The position numbers and the translations under genes are program-made. A stretch of 64,000 bases of DNA, from contig CM064571.1 of NCBI GenBank assembly GCA_032716605.1, forward strand, positions 18,097,862-18,161,861, read 5' to 3'. The stretch comes from Paralithodes platypus. Its lineage: Eukaryota > Arthropoda > Malacostraca > Decapoda > Lithodidae. The notes beneath the pieces are model-generated. The model was not told the DNA's origin and ran no database searches. It saw only the letters and a program-made list of their open reading frames with translations. Of the stretch, positions 43,032 to 53,689 are shown in pieces (position 1 is the first letter of the stretch; each line of letters begins with the position of its first letter).

Positions 43032-43152
43032 GTCTTTCCGTCGGTAGCCGTGCAGGAGACGATGTAGAAGTCCGAGTTAGTGATGGTAAAGGTGTCATGG
43101 GTGGTGGTGGTGAGTCCTCTCTTAACAGCCATGTCTCCGTCACGTACCACCT
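43032..43152 (-). CDS. DUF229 protein, coding exon 3 (minimal form)
   Basis: 121 nt from the innermost acceptor (CTAACAG|AGGTGG) to donor AAAGAC|GTGAGT, phase 1 in and 2 out. It encodes EVVRDGDMAVKRGLTTTTHD TFT in its first part, then SDFYIVSCTATDGKT. The F-x-V-x-C-x...DGxTW pattern, completed by the next exon, is typical for the region before the catalytic fold. Upstream alternative acceptors every 99 bp keep the frame open. Confidence 0.88.
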
Positions 43153-43720
43153 CTGTTAGTGGGTTAGTGGGTGGGTTAGTGAGTGTAAAGGTGTCATGAG
43201 TGGTGGTGGTGAGATCCCTCTTAACAGCCATGTCTCCGTCACGTACCACCTCTGTTAGTGGGTTAGTGGGTGGGTTAGTGAGTGTAAAGGTGTCATGAGT
43301 GGTGGTGGTGAGATCCCTCTTAACGGCCATGTCTCCGTCACGTACCACCTCTGTTAGTGGGTTAGTGGGTGGGTTAGTGATGGTAAAGGTGTCATGGGTG
43401 GTGGTGGTGAGATCCCTCTTAACGGCCATGTCTCCGTCACGTACCACCTCTGTTAGTGGGTTAGTGGGTGGGTTAGTGATGGTAAAGGTGTCATGGGTGG
43501 TGGTGGTGAGTCCTCTCTTAACAGCCATGTCTCCGTCACGTACCACCTCTGTTAGTGGGTTAGTGGGTGGGTTAGTGAGTGTAAAGGTGTCATGAGTGGT
43601 GGTGGTGAGACCTCTCTTAACGGCCATGTCTCCGTCACGTACACACATCCAGATACTTATAATTTCACAAAGAAAAACATAGAAGGGTCCACGAATTTTT
43701 ACAAGTAACTGTACCACCTC
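43072..43720 (-). repeat. 99-bp array copying the exon 3 acceptor and exon start, in frame
   Basis: Five to six units of 99 bp, each with acccactaacag (acceptor), then aggtggtacgtgacggagac and the exon's first 70 bases. AG positions fall at 43152, 43251, 43350, 43449, 43548 and, after a diverged unit, near 43719. The frame of the exon is open through all units, so each added unit would insert 33 residues ending TNPPTNPLTE. Confidence 0.95.
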
Positions 43721-43734
43721 TGTTATTGGGGTAG

Positions 43735-44160
43735 TTAGTTAGAGTGGCTGCGTGAGAGAGGGGGCACGGCATTTCATTATTTAATTAATTATTTAGTGTG
43801 TTACCTTGTTACTTAGCGTGTTATGTAGTTAGTTAGATATTTGGCTGGTTAGTTGAGTAGCTAGTTAGTCGGTTAATTATTTAGTTGGTTAGCTTGTTGG
43901 TTCATTAGTTGGTTTGTTAGCTTGTTACTAAGCTTATCATAAAGTTATTTAGTGATTTGGCAGGTTAGTTGAGTAGATAGTTATTAGGTTAAATATTTAG
44001 TTGGTTAGTTTGTTGGTTCATTATTTAGTGTGTTACCTTGTTACTTAACGTGTTATATAGTTAGTTAGTTATTTGGCAGGTTAGTTGAGTAGCTAGTTAG
44101 CCAGTTAATTATTTAGCTAGTTAGCTTGCTGGTTGAGTTGTTAGCGTGTTATATGGTAAT
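43735..44160. repeat. Degenerate TTAG-rich tandem repeat, about 3 copies of 110-125 bp
   Basis: Shared order in each copy: gtgttaccttgttactta, cgtgttat(g/a)tagttagttag, atttggc(a/t)ggttagttgagtag and ttagttggttag. The last copy ends in gcgtgttatatggtaatg, the core of the array that follows. Confidence 0.75.
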
Positions 44161-44175
44161 GTAGTGTAGTCATTG

Positions 44176-44176
44176 G

Positions 44177-44236
<60 letters not shown>

Positions 44237-44270
44237 AGCGTGTTATATGGTAATGTTCTGTAGTCATTGG

Positions 44271-44320
<50 letters not shown>

Positions 44321-44353
44321 AGCTGTTATATGGTAATATTCTGTAGTCATTGG

Positions 44354-44403
<50 letters not shown>

Positions 44404-44436
44404 AGCTGTTATATGGTAATATTCTGTAGTCATTGG

Positions 44437-44490
<54 letters not shown>

Positions 44491-44523
44491 AGCTGTTATA
44501 TGGTAATATTCTGTAGTCATTGG

Positions 44524-44561
<38 letters not shown>

Positions 44562-44595
44562 AGCTGTTATATGGTAATATTCTGTAGCTCATTGG

Positions 44596-44643
<48 letters not shown>

Positions 44644-44676
44644 AGCTGTTATATGGTAATATTCTGTAGTCATTGG

Positions 44677-44722
<46 letters not shown>

Positions 44723-44755
44723 AGCTGTTATATGGTAATATTCTGTAGTCATTGG

Positions 44756-44799
<44 letters not shown>

Positions 44800-44832
44800 A
44801 GCTGTTATATGGTAATATTCTGTAGTCATTGG

Positions 44833-44896
<64 letters not shown>

Positions 44897-44929
44897 AGCT
44901 GTTATATGGTAATATTCTGTAGTCATTGG

Positions 44930-44981
<52 letters not shown>

Positions 44982-45033
44982 AGCTGTTATATGGTAATGT
45001 TCTGTAGTCATTGGCTACACACACACACACACA
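44176..45033. repeat. Compound (CA)n plus 40-bp core array
   Basis: Ten to eleven units, each a core (gtattagctgttatatggta atattctgtagtcattggct) followed by a (CA)n run of 15 to 55 bp. Confidence 0.96.
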
Positions 45034-45263
45034 CAATCGATCACAACCTCACCCCAGGTGAGGTTATAGGCATGTGATAGAGAGTCGCTGGAACTCCTGT
45101 TTCATTTAATTGGCCTCTCTTACTGATTTTCTTTGTGCCTCATTTACACTGAGAGCAATCCAGCTAGCTCTCACAAACACCTCCTCCTATCCACTGCACT
45201 ACACTAAACATGCACCTTGCACACCACACTTCATTCCTCCACACCAAAACAAAATAAAATAAA

Positions 45264-46343
45264 ATGATGAATTTTTGCCCAGCCTCGGAGTCCCCAGGGG
45301 GGGGGGGGACCATAAATGCCCCCACACCCGACAGACCATCCCCTGACGACCCTACAAAATTACCTGGACCTCGGCCTGTTACTCTTTCTATTAATTTCTG
45401 CAACATTCGCGGACTTTCCTCTAACTTTCACTCTGTTGAGCACCATCTCTCCTCCTACAAACCTGATCTTCTCTTCCTCACCGAAACTCAGGTGTCTGTA
45501 GCAACATCCAGCAGCCCCTTCTCTGTATCCTCCTACTTTCTCTATCCTAGTTTCAAAGCCAAAGGCGGATGTTGTGCATATGTGCACAACAAACTCACTT
45601 GCTCTCGTGTTCCCGATTTCAACTCCTCTGAATTCTCAACTTTATGGCTCAAACTTTCCTGTCATTCTCTTACTAAATATTTCTGTGGTGTCTATCTTTC
45701 CCCTAACTCTACCAACTTTCCAGAATTCTTTTACTATCTAAACTCTACAGTGGAACACATTCTATCCATTTCTCCTTTCTCAGAAATCTCCATCTTAGGA
45801 GATTTCAACGTTCACCACCGCCAATGGCTCTCCTCTCACACTACTGATCCACCTGGTGAACAAGCCTACGTCTTTTCTATCCTAAATGACCTAGAGCAGT
45901 TAGTTCAGCAACCCACCCGTATCCCGGATCGCATCGGAGATCGGCCCAACATTCTTGACTTGTTTCTAACTTCTAACCCTTCTTCTTATACTGTCGATAT
46001 TTTCTCTCCTTTGGGCTCCTCCGACCATAAACTTATCTCTGTCACCTGTCCTATCCCTCCAGTACGGCCACCCGATCCTCCTAGCCGGCGGCGTTTGTGG
46101 CACTTTGGCGCTGCCAACTGGGAGGCTCTCCGGCAGTACTTCTTTGATTTCCCATGGAATTATTTCTGCTTCGGTGGCCGAGGACCCTCGGAGAGTGCTG
46201 AACGCATTACCGAGGTAATCCTATCGGGCATGGAAGCATACATTCCATTCTCTTTCTCTCAGACTAATGCTAAAAAATCTTGGTTTACTCACACCTGTTC
46301 TACTGCTGTCTGCAATAAGGAGGAAGCATTCAAACGGTACTGA
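45264..46343 (+). pseudogene. LINE endonuclease domain (outer element)
   Basis: 359 codons, APE-like endonuclease: [14 protein letters not shown] at the start (N of the N-terminal motif), [10 protein letters not shown] (catalytic E), [15 protein letters not shown] (GDFN) and SSDHKLISV (the SDH motif). It is stopped by TGA at 46341, where the sister copy at 63656 has a different stop, so the ancestral frame continued into the polymerase. Confidence 0.9.
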
Positions 46344-47054
46344 TGCCTTAAAACTCAAGACTCTCATTCTTCCTATGTTTCTGCCCGGAATCAAGCCAAA
46401 TCTGTTCTTCGACTTGCCAAACACTCTTTCATCAATAATAAATGCACTGAACTATCCAACTCTAGCTCATCCCAAGCTTTCTGGCATCTAGCCAAAAACC
46501 TCTCCAACAATTTCTCTTCCTCGTCTTTCCCTCCCCTTTCCCACTCTGATGGTACAACCATCACTTCTTCCTCTGACAAAGCTAAACTCTTCGCTCAAAC
46601 TTTTGCTAGAAACTCCACCTTGGATGATTCCGATGCTATACCTCCGTCTCCACCCTCCTCTCTCTTACTTATGTCTAATATCCTAATCTCTTCTAAAGAT
46701 GTACTTTCTACCCTCTCTGGGCTTAACACTAATAAGGCGTACGGTCCGGACGGTGTTCCTCCTGTTGTTCTCAAAAACTGTGCTTCCGTGCTGACTCCCT
46801 GCCTAGGCAAACTCTTTCGTCTCTGTCTATCCTTTAACGTCTTCCCTTCATGCTGGAAATTTGCTCACATTCAACCTGTCCCAAAGAAGGATGACTGCTC
46901 TCAACCCTCCAACTATCGTCCAATTGCTCTCATCTCTTGTCTTTCTAAAGTTTTTGAAACTATTCTTGCTTCCAAATTTCTTAAGCATTTCTCTTCTCAT
47001 AATCTGCTCTCAGATCGCCAGTATGGCTTCCTTAAGGGTCGCTCTACTGGTGAT
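46344..47054 (+). pseudogene. LINE linker and first half of reverse transcriptase (outer element)
   Basis: After the stop the frame reopens: NKAYGPDGVPPVVLKNC, FPSCWKFAHIQPVPKKDD, SNYRPIALISCLSKVFE and FLKGRSTGD. These are RT motifs 0 to 2 of LINE polymerases. The nested insertion interrupts it directly after GRSTGD. Confidence 0.9.
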
Positions 47055-48326
47055 AACATAAGAACATAAGAACATAAGAAAATGGGAGTCTGCAGAAAGC
47101 CGATTGGCCTAAGCAAGGCAGATCCCTGTCCCACACAACCCCAATTCATTACAAAGCCCAATTATAGGCTCAACACTCTAATACCCTGAGGATCATCTTA
47201 CCAAAACGGTTAGAGATTAACGCAGGATTATGGAGGTCTGCAGAGCGCTGATTGGCCCAACCCGGCTGATCCCCCTTCACACCCAACCCTTCTCGTCCAT
47301 ATGCTTATCCAATTTTATCTTAAAGCTCCCTACAGTTTTAGATCCCACTATAGCACTTGGTAGTCCATTCCACCCGTCTACAACTCTGTTACCAAACCAA
47401 TACTTGCCTATATCTTTTCTGAAACGAAATTTATCTAATTTGAAACCATTGGTACGAGTTCTTTCGCTATCACTGAGCTTTAGTACATTTGCCATGTCCC
47501 CTTTGTTAATCCCACTAACCCACTTGAACACCTCTATCATATCCCCTCTAACTCTGCGTCTCTCTAACGAATGTAAACCTAATTTCTTCAACCTTTCTTC
47601 ATACGAAAGATTTCTAATATTATGGATCATTTTTGTCATTCTACGCTGTACTCTCTCCAATGAATCTATGTCCATTCTGTAATAAGGACACCAAAATTGG
47701 ACAGCATAATCCATATGGGGTCTCACTAATGACAAGTAAAGTTTTAAGATAACATCAGCAGTTCTGTTACTCACACTCCTAGAGATGAACCCGAGAATCC
47801 TGTTTGCCTTATTACGAACGCTTAAACACTGTTTTCTAGGCTTCAAATCATTGCTAACAAACACACCTAGATCTTTCTCGCAGTCTGAATTTTCTAATTC
47901 TAAATTAGCTAGTTTATATTTAACATTTGTTTGCATCTTCCCTATCTTTAATACCTTGCATTTGTCAATGTTAAACTTCATCTGCCAATTTACTGACCAT
48001 TCATGTAAGGTATCTATATCCCTTTGGAGGCACTCTATATCGCTATCTGAATCAATTGATCTCCCTATTTTAGTATCGTCTGCGAATTTACTTATCCTAC
48101 TAGTTATACCTAAATCAAGGTCATTTATGTATATAAGAAACAACAGGGGACCTAATACCGATCCCTGGGGGACACCACTTTTGACTGCTCCCCATTCTGA
48201 CTTGGTACCATTTATGCTGACTCTCTGCTTCCTACCAATTAGCCATGACCTAATCCATCCTAACAACGCCCCACCTATTCCATGTGCCTCAACCTTTCTC
48301 ATCAATCTCTCATGAGGGACTCTGTC
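47055..48326 (-). mobile_element. Nested 5'-truncated LINE, minus strand
   Basis: Inserted into the outer polymerase; GAT is present on both sides (47052-47054, 48327-48329). On the minus strand the frame runs from DRVPHERLMRKVEAHGIGG to the stop near 47277: SGVPQGSVLGPLLFLIYIND, then SKFADDTKI (catalytic FADD intact), NIDKCKVLKIGK and LVRPHMDYAVQFWCPYY. The 3' UTR of 215 bp ends in repeats of an 8-bp unit (ttcttatg), as CR1-type elements do. The start of the polymerase is missing. Confidence 0.9.
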
Positions 48327-49505
48327 GATCTTCTTTCATATCTTACTAACTCTTGGTCATCCTCCTTTCGGGACTTCGGTGAGACTTTTTCTATTGCACT
48401 AGACATATCGAAAGCTTTCGATAGAGTTTGGCACAAATCTTTAATTTCTAAACTACCCTCCTTCGGTTTCTATCCCTCCATCTGTGCCTTTGTCTCTAAT
48501 TTCCTTTCCGGCCGTTCCATAGCCGCGGTTGTGGATGGCCATTGTTCACTTCCTCACTCTATAAACTCCGGTGTTCCTCAGGGCTCTGTCCTATCTCCTA
48601 TTCTCTTTCTAATTTTTATAAATGATCTCCTTAACTGTACCTTAATTCCCATCCATTCATACGCAGACAACTCAACCTTACACTACTCCATTAGTTTTTC
48701 AGAACGCCCCAGCCAGCAATCCCTTAACGACAAACGTAATGAAGCCATAGAACTCTTAAATTTTGATCTAAATACTATCTCCAATTGGGGCAGAGAAAAC
48801 CTTGTTACCTTTAATGCTTCCAAAACCCAATTTCTCCATCTATCTACCCGTCAGGATCTCCCAGCGGACTATCCCTTATTCTTCAACAATACAAAAATCA
48901 ACCCTTCATCTTCTCTCAATATTCTTGGTGTCTCTTTTTCTTCTGCTCTCATTTGGAAGGACCATATTACCAGTCTTGCTAAGGCAGCCTCCCAGAAGCT
49001 GGGTGTGCTCAACCGCCTTAGGGGGTTCTTTTCCCCAGCACAGCTTCTTGCTCTGTACAGGGGCATAGTGCGTCCTTGTATTGAGTATTGTTCACATGTG
49101 TGGGGTGGTTCCTCTCACACCGCTCTCCTAGACAAAGTTGAAAGGAAGGCCTTTCGTATCATTAACTCCCGTCCATTCACCAACTCTCTGCAATCTCTCT
49201 CTCTCCGCCGCAATGTTGCATCTCTCTCGCTATTCTATCGCTACTATAATAATCAGTGTTCCTCAGAGCTTTCCCAGTGCATACCACCTCCTTTACGTAG
49301 GGCACGTGGTACCCGTCTTGCAACTCAATCCCACCCCTACTCTGTGCAACTCTCCAACCCAAGAGTGAAACGTTACTCTCAAACTTTCTTCTACTCAACA
49401 GCTGAGCTCTGGAACTCTCTCCCAGAATCAGTCTTTCCCTCTTCCTACGACTTAAATTGCTTCAAACTCCGTGTGTCCAGGCATTTTGGCTCGATCGTCC
49501 CTTGA
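48327..49505 (+). pseudogene. Second half of the outer LINE reverse transcriptase
   Basis: Resumes as DLLSYLTNSW. ALDISKAFDRVWHKSLISKL is motif 3, SGVPQGSVLSPILFLIFIND motif 4, then IHSYADNSTLHYS. The catalytic YADD box reads YADN, which should abolish polymerase activity. The frame then runs on (VRPCIEYCSHVW, FFYSTAELWNSLP, YDLNCFKLRVSRHF) to a stop at 49503. Confidence 0.9.
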
Positions 49506-49739
49506 TTTTGGCCCTGTCACTCTTTCAACTATGGGGGAGGCACTCGCTATAGGCAATTCTGCCTTTTGCCTCCCTCAATCACATAAAAAAAAAAAAAAAA
49601 AAAAAATCAGTTAGAAGAGGAAGTGGAGTGTGCAAAAAACATTCATATTTTTAAGGCAAAGTTAGATAATTGTAACTCAGGAAGCGGAACAATACGAGCC
49701 TAAAAAGCTCAACTCCTGTATACTATAAATAGGTAAATA

Positions 49740-50274
49740 CACACACATATACAAAACACACACACACACACATACACAAAATACACACACACACACACAC
49801 AAAACACACACACACATACACACCCACAGTAGCAGCGTGTTATATGGTAATGTTATGTGTTCATTGGATAGACACACACACACACACACACAGTAGCAGC
49901 GTGTTATATGGTAATGTTATGTGTTCATTGGATAGACACACACACACACACACACACAGTAGCAGCGTGTTATATGGTAATGTTATGTATTCATTGGATA
50001 GACACACAACAAACACACACACACACACACACACAGTAGCAGCGTGTTATATGGTAATGTTATGTATTCATTGGATAGACACACAACAAACACACACACA
50101 CACACACACACAGTAGCAGCGTGTTATATGGTAATGTTATGTGTTCATTGGATAGACACACACACACACACACACACAGTAGCAGCGTGTTATATGGTAA
50201 TGTTATGTGTTCATTGGATAGACACACACACAGTAGCAGTGTGTTATATGGTAATGTTATGTGTTCATTGGATA

Positions 50275-50329
<55 letters not shown>

Positions 50330-50375
50330 GCAGCGTGTTATATGGTAATGTTATGTGTTCATTGGATAGACATAC
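49740..50375. repeat. Second compound (CA)n array with related core
   Basis: About eight units with core cagtagcagcgtgttatatg gtaatgttatgtgttcattg gatag plus (CA)n. The core is homologous to that at 44176-45033 (ttatatggtaatattctgta gtcattgg). Confidence 0.95.
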
Positions 50376-51005
50376 AACACCTCTTAGTTAATTAGTCGGC
50401 ATCAAGGCATTCAACACATTACGACCTCGCAGCTCTCTACAACTACAATCGTCGTATCTAGCAGCTGACATCGTGACTATCGTGCTAACCATACTCAATA
50501 AACGTGCGTTAATAAGTCATGTCTCAGCTGGCATTACGTTTGGCTCGCTCTGTGATGTATTAATGTCTGTCAGATGTTGAATAGGATGGGTAAGTGTAGG
50601 AACATGTTTGTATATCTCACTCAAAAAGAAGAAATCATGTATAAATATTGCTGATACCAATTATTGATCAAAACATAATTGGTGCCGGGACATCACTTAT
50701 TAGGCCGACTGTACAGTATAGTAACTCATAATGATTCGTGGACCGCTTATGTTAGTTTTTTTTATTTTTTTTATTTTTAATTATGGACTCAATGGATTGA
50801 TTTATATTTGGAATGTCCTTTACAGTAAATAATATATATGGCTTAATTATTAACCTTTTATCAAATTACATTAATAAATCAGCTTACATACATATTCTTG
50901 CATAATCAAATATATGAGATGCCCACCATCCAATTTAACACACATCCATTGATAGTATAGCTACCCTAGTACTATAATAGCCTCACCCTTTCTCTGGTGT
51001 CAGTA
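50376..51005. other. AT-rich intron sequence
   Basis: Contains only a fragment (50735-50815) of the dispersed family seen at 34490-34565 and T-runs. No gene. Confidence 0.4.
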
Positions 51006-51007
51006 TT

Positions 51008-51165
51008 AGGACCAGCGGCTCGCTGGTGTAGTGACTAGCGTCTTGGATTTCCACCCAGAAGGCCCAGGATCGCGCCCACGCTCGGTGCATTAAAGGTTTT
51101 TCACAAGCACTAAGTTGTTACCGTCCCTCATGAGCAAGGGGATGGGGTAATAGTACAGGACCCCA
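51008..51165 (+). mobile_element. tRNA-like SINE
   Basis: ggctcgctggtgtagtgact agcg and aaggcccaggatcgcgccca resemble A and B boxes. A body with gtgcattaaaggtttttcac follows. Confidence 0.5.
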
Positions 51166-51249
51166 ATGGAAATACGCCTAATCGGCCTTATTGGGTTATC
51201 CTTAGCTGGCGCATGCGCTAGCTTTAAGAACTATTATTATTATTATTAT

Positions 51250-51435
51250 TATTCTTGCCATTTAGGTGTCAATTTTTTTCTGGCGAGCGATAGCGACCCT
51301 GTAATTGTAAGAGGAACCGGCCTTCGGCTGGAAAAAATTTCTACCGAAAAATGTACAAATCTATCTCGAAGGGGGGTCTAGGGGATGTTTTTTTTAAAGC
51401 TTGATGGAGGTCTAGGGAGGATACTAAAAGAATGT
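51250..51435 (+). mobile_element. Family 1 copy, left end missing
   Basis: gccatttaggtgtcaatttt, tggcgagcgatagcgaccct, ccggccttcggctgg and gcttgatggaggtctaggga, after an (ATT)n run. Confidence 0.68.
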
Positions 51436-51446
51436 TAAATATATCT

Positions 51447-51545
51447 CACCCGTATAAGAGCAACCAATATCCCCATGGTCCTTCTTAGCCTAGGAGCTGA
51501 TGATGGCTTAAGATCCGTTGACCGTCACCCAGTCCGGCTCAGCAA
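51447..51545 (-). pseudogene. Decayed copy 1 of DUF229 exon 2 end plus donor
   Basis: Plus-strand cacccgtataagagcaacca atatccccatggtccttctt is about 85 percent like the true exon end (cacctgtataagagcagcca atatctccatggtccttctt). It extends about 100 bp, through gatccgttgaccgtcaccca gtccg. The GT donor is kept as gggtga instead of ggtgag, so it is probably inactive. Confidence 0.8.
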
Positions 51546-51639
51546 CTAGCCATTATTCTGTAGCTACCCTAGAATCTACTATAGAAACCTAGAACCTACT
51601 ATACTCCTAGAACCTACTATAGAACCTACTATAATAGCC

Positions 51640-51727
51640 TCACCCGTATAAGAGCAGCCGATATCCCCATGGTACGCCTTCTTAGCTTGAGTGTTACTGA
51701 AGGCTTAAGATCCGTTGACCGTCACAC
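51640..51727 (-). pseudogene. Decayed copy 2 of DUF229 exon 2 end plus donor
   Basis: cacccgtataagagcagccg atatccccatgg, an insertion (tacg), then ttcttagcttgagtg and gatccgttgaccgtcac. It is followed by a (CTA)n run at 51735-51780, which separates it from the real exon. Confidence 0.8.
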
Positions 51728-51735
51728 ACCATCTT

Positions 51736-51781
<46 letters not shown>

Positions 51782-51812
51782 ATACATCCATTGACATTAT
51801 AGCTACCCTCAC

Positions 51813-52000
51813 CTGTATAAGAGCAGCCAATATCTCCATGGTCCTTCTTGGCTTGAGTACTGATGAAGGCATAGGACCCGTTGACCGTTACCCAATCCGT
51901 CTCAGCGTTACATTGGAGGGGGTCGACTTTCTGGAAGAACTTATAGATCTCCGGGTTCGTCACCTCCAGGACCGGATGTTGACAGGCCAGGTGGGAGGGG
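51813..52000 (-). CDS. DUF229 protein, coding exon 2
   Basis: 188 nt, phase 2 in and 1 out (acceptor CTCCGTAG, donor TATACAG|GTGAGG). It encodes PSHLACQHPVLEVTNPEIYK, then FFQKVDPLQCNAETDWVTVN and DHGDIGCSYT. The C-x-(H)P-x-L-x-x...PEI and DWV-x-V-x-x...C motif marks the N-terminal lumenal part of DUF229 proteins. Copies of both of its ends surround it. Confidence 0.93.
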
Positions 52001-52115
52001 CTACGGAGGTAAAGAGACATCAATTAGTGCAGCCTATCCATGCCTATGATTTGTCTAGGTGGTATATTTATATTAGCCATCAGTCACGGAGGTTCGCCCA
52101 AATAAGAGTTGCAAA
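52001..52115. other. Intron 1 start unit (ancestor of the copied segments)
   Basis: Holds single copies of ctatgatttgtctaggtggt atatttatattagccat and gcccaaataagagttgcaa. These reappear in segments B and C at 52348 and 52477. Confidence 0.6.
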
Positions 52116-52347
52116 TTGACTACTTGCGAGTTTCAGGCTATAAGGAAGTTCGGCCTGTAAACATCGATATTAAACACAAGTACAGAAATGATGTAGGTTT
52201 CTGATGGATAAATAGCATGTTGAATTTGGTGGTCTTGTGTATTTATATATGTACTAAAACCGCATTATAGTTGGTTATTCTGCTGATTATCAATGTCTAC
52301 AGCTCCAACTTACTTATAGAACGAAACTCAAAAGTGGTCAATTGGTC
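52116..52347. mobile_element. AATTGAC MITE, copy in intron 1
   Basis: Left aattgactacttgcgagttt caggctataaggaagttc, right tccaacttacttatagaacg aaactcaaaagtggtcaatt. The inner part is in reverse orientation to the 4293 copy (gtaggtttctgatggataaa). Confidence 0.78.
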
Positions 52348-52544
52348 ACCTCATGAATCGGGTGTTGACATGCCAGGTGGAAGTACGTGCATCCATGTAC
52401 TGTATATAACTAGTCTAGGTGATATATTTATATTAGCCATAAGTTGCAGAGTTTGAGCCAGATACGTGTTACAAATGTGTCATCTAGAGGATGCGGTGTT
52501 ATGCAGGGTGCGAGGGGCTACAGAGGTAAAGCAAATATAGAGAT
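52348..52544 (-). repeat. Two decayed segmental copies of exon 2 5' end, acceptor and intron
   Basis: Segment B from 52348 (ggtcacctcatgaatcgggt gttgacatgccaggtgg) and segment C from 52477 (gtcatctagaggatgcggtg ttatgc, gaggggctacagaggtaaag) repeat the real exon start at 51968-52012 (gtcacctccaggaccggatg ttgac, gaggggctacggaggtaaag). Segment C retains the acceptor (CTCTGTAG). Confidence 0.75.
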
Positions 52545-52882
52545 AAATAATTCGTGTATCTATGTATATAATTAGTCTAGGTGTATATATGTATATAATT
52601 AGTCTAGGTGTATATATGTATATAATTAGTCTAGGTGTATCTATGTATATAATTAATCTAGGTGTATCTATGTATATAATTAATCTAGGTGTATCTATGT
52701 ATATAATTAGTCTAGGTGTATCTATGTATATAATTAATCTAGGTGTATCTATGTATATAATTAATCTAGGTGTATCTATGTATATAATTAATCTAGGTGT
52801 ATCTATGTATATAATTAATCTAGGTGTATCTATGTATATAATTAGTCTAGGTGTATCTATGTATATAATTAGTCTAGGTGTA
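52545..52882. repeat. 27-bp tandem array
   Basis: Twelve units of tgtatctatgtatataatta rtctagg. One copy of the ancestor of this unit is in segments A (52050) and B (52400), so the array is an expansion inside segment C. Confidence 0.95.
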
Positions 52883-52944
52883 AGATGCACATTTTGGGCC
52901 AGACACGGGTTGCAATTGGTAACCTCGAGGATTGGGTACCGGTA

Positions 52945-53167
52945 TTGACCACTTGCGAGTTTCATTCTATAAGGAAGTTGGAGTTATAGCCATCGATATT
53001 TAGCAGAATAACCAGTTAAAATACGGTTTTAGTAATTATATAAATACATAAAACCAAATTCAACATACTATTTATCCATCAGAAACCTACATAATTACTG
53101 TGTTTGTTTAATATCGATGTTTACAGGCCGAACTTCCTTATAGCATGAAACTCGCAAGTGGTCAATT
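52945..53167. mobile_element. AATTGACCACTT MITE, best copy
   Basis: Tips ttgaccacttgcgagtttca and tgaaactcgcaagtggtcaa are perfect inverts over 20 bp. Inner arms (aaggaagttggagttatagc / cgaacttccttatagc) pair less well. It is flanked by further exon-2-like pieces (52908-52940 and 53168-53190). Confidence 0.85.
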
Positions 53168-53217
53168 GACAAGCCAGGTGGGAGGGGCTATTTCCATCAC
53201 CATAACAAAACAAAAAT

Positions 53218-53306
53218 GTCTATGTGTATGAAGGAGACAAAAGGCAGGTTGCCTGTTATGAGTGTCTCCCCCAAAACCAAAAGAGTGACAGGGCCAACTT
53301 CAAGAT
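53218..53306 (-). mobile_element. LINE 3' tail fragment, minus strand
   Basis: gtatgaaggagacaaaaggc and agagtgacagggccaac are the reverse of the outer LINE tail at 49.5 kb. Confidence 0.72.
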
Positions 53307-53319
53307 CAGGACGTTCGCA

Positions 53320-53500
53320 CCATTAGTTTGGAGATTAAGGGGGGATGGGCATATTTATGTCTTCATTTATATATTTTTTCATTTTTTTTTTCTTTTTTTT
53401 AAAGTTTCCTCCCTAGACTTCCATCAAATTTATCTCTAAGAGGGTCTTGAGGGTATTTTGTTAACCTTAATGGAGGCCTAGGGAAAACAAAAAATAATTA
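53320..53500 (-). mobile_element. Family 1 fragments
   Basis: attaaggggggatgggcata and tcctccctagacttccatca, then a short plus-oriented end. Confidence 0.5.
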
Positions 53501-53571
53501 ATAATAATATGAATGATTAATAATAATATGAAATTTATTTATAGCCTTAAAAATAAGGAGGTACCACTTAC

Positions 53572-53619
53572 TTCCTGACAGGGTAGGTAGCCTTATTAAT
53601 ACGGTCCTCCATCGACTTC
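53572..53619 (-). CDS. DUF229 protein, coding exon 1 of those found
   Basis: About 48 nt between a TGTAG acceptor and donor GTCAGGAA|GTAAGT, leaving in phase 2 as exon 2 requires. It encodes KSMEDRINKATYPVR. The frame stays open further right (into PYEPCMTSPLPWCR), so either the exon is longer or an ATG at 53612 is the start; from that ATG the assembled protein has 618 residues. No membrane or signal segment is present yet, so an upstream exon is expected. Confidence 0.55.
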
Positions 53620-53689
53620 CTACACCAGGGTAACGGGGAGGTCATGCAGGGTTCATACGGGGTCAGGCGGGGGTCAACGGAGGTCATCA

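Larger units (their letters stand above)
45060..49610 (+). mobile_element. APE-type LINE (outer), split by a nested LINE
   Basis: A long non-LTR element in DUF229 intron 2. It has a 5' leader (about 45060-45263), an endonuclease, a reverse transcriptase, a 3' UTR with ggccctgtcactctttcaac and a poly(A) tail at 49585-49606. It is dead: a stop at 46341, a nested insertion at 47055 and an altered catalytic box are visible. The domain order and motifs suggest the Jockey/CR1 assemblage, but the clade was not determined. Confidence 0.88.

Noticed and set aside
47230..47682. Plus-strand 150-codon protein, also at 42641
   Set aside because: Antisense of the nested LINE polymerase end. The minus strand has the RT motifs.
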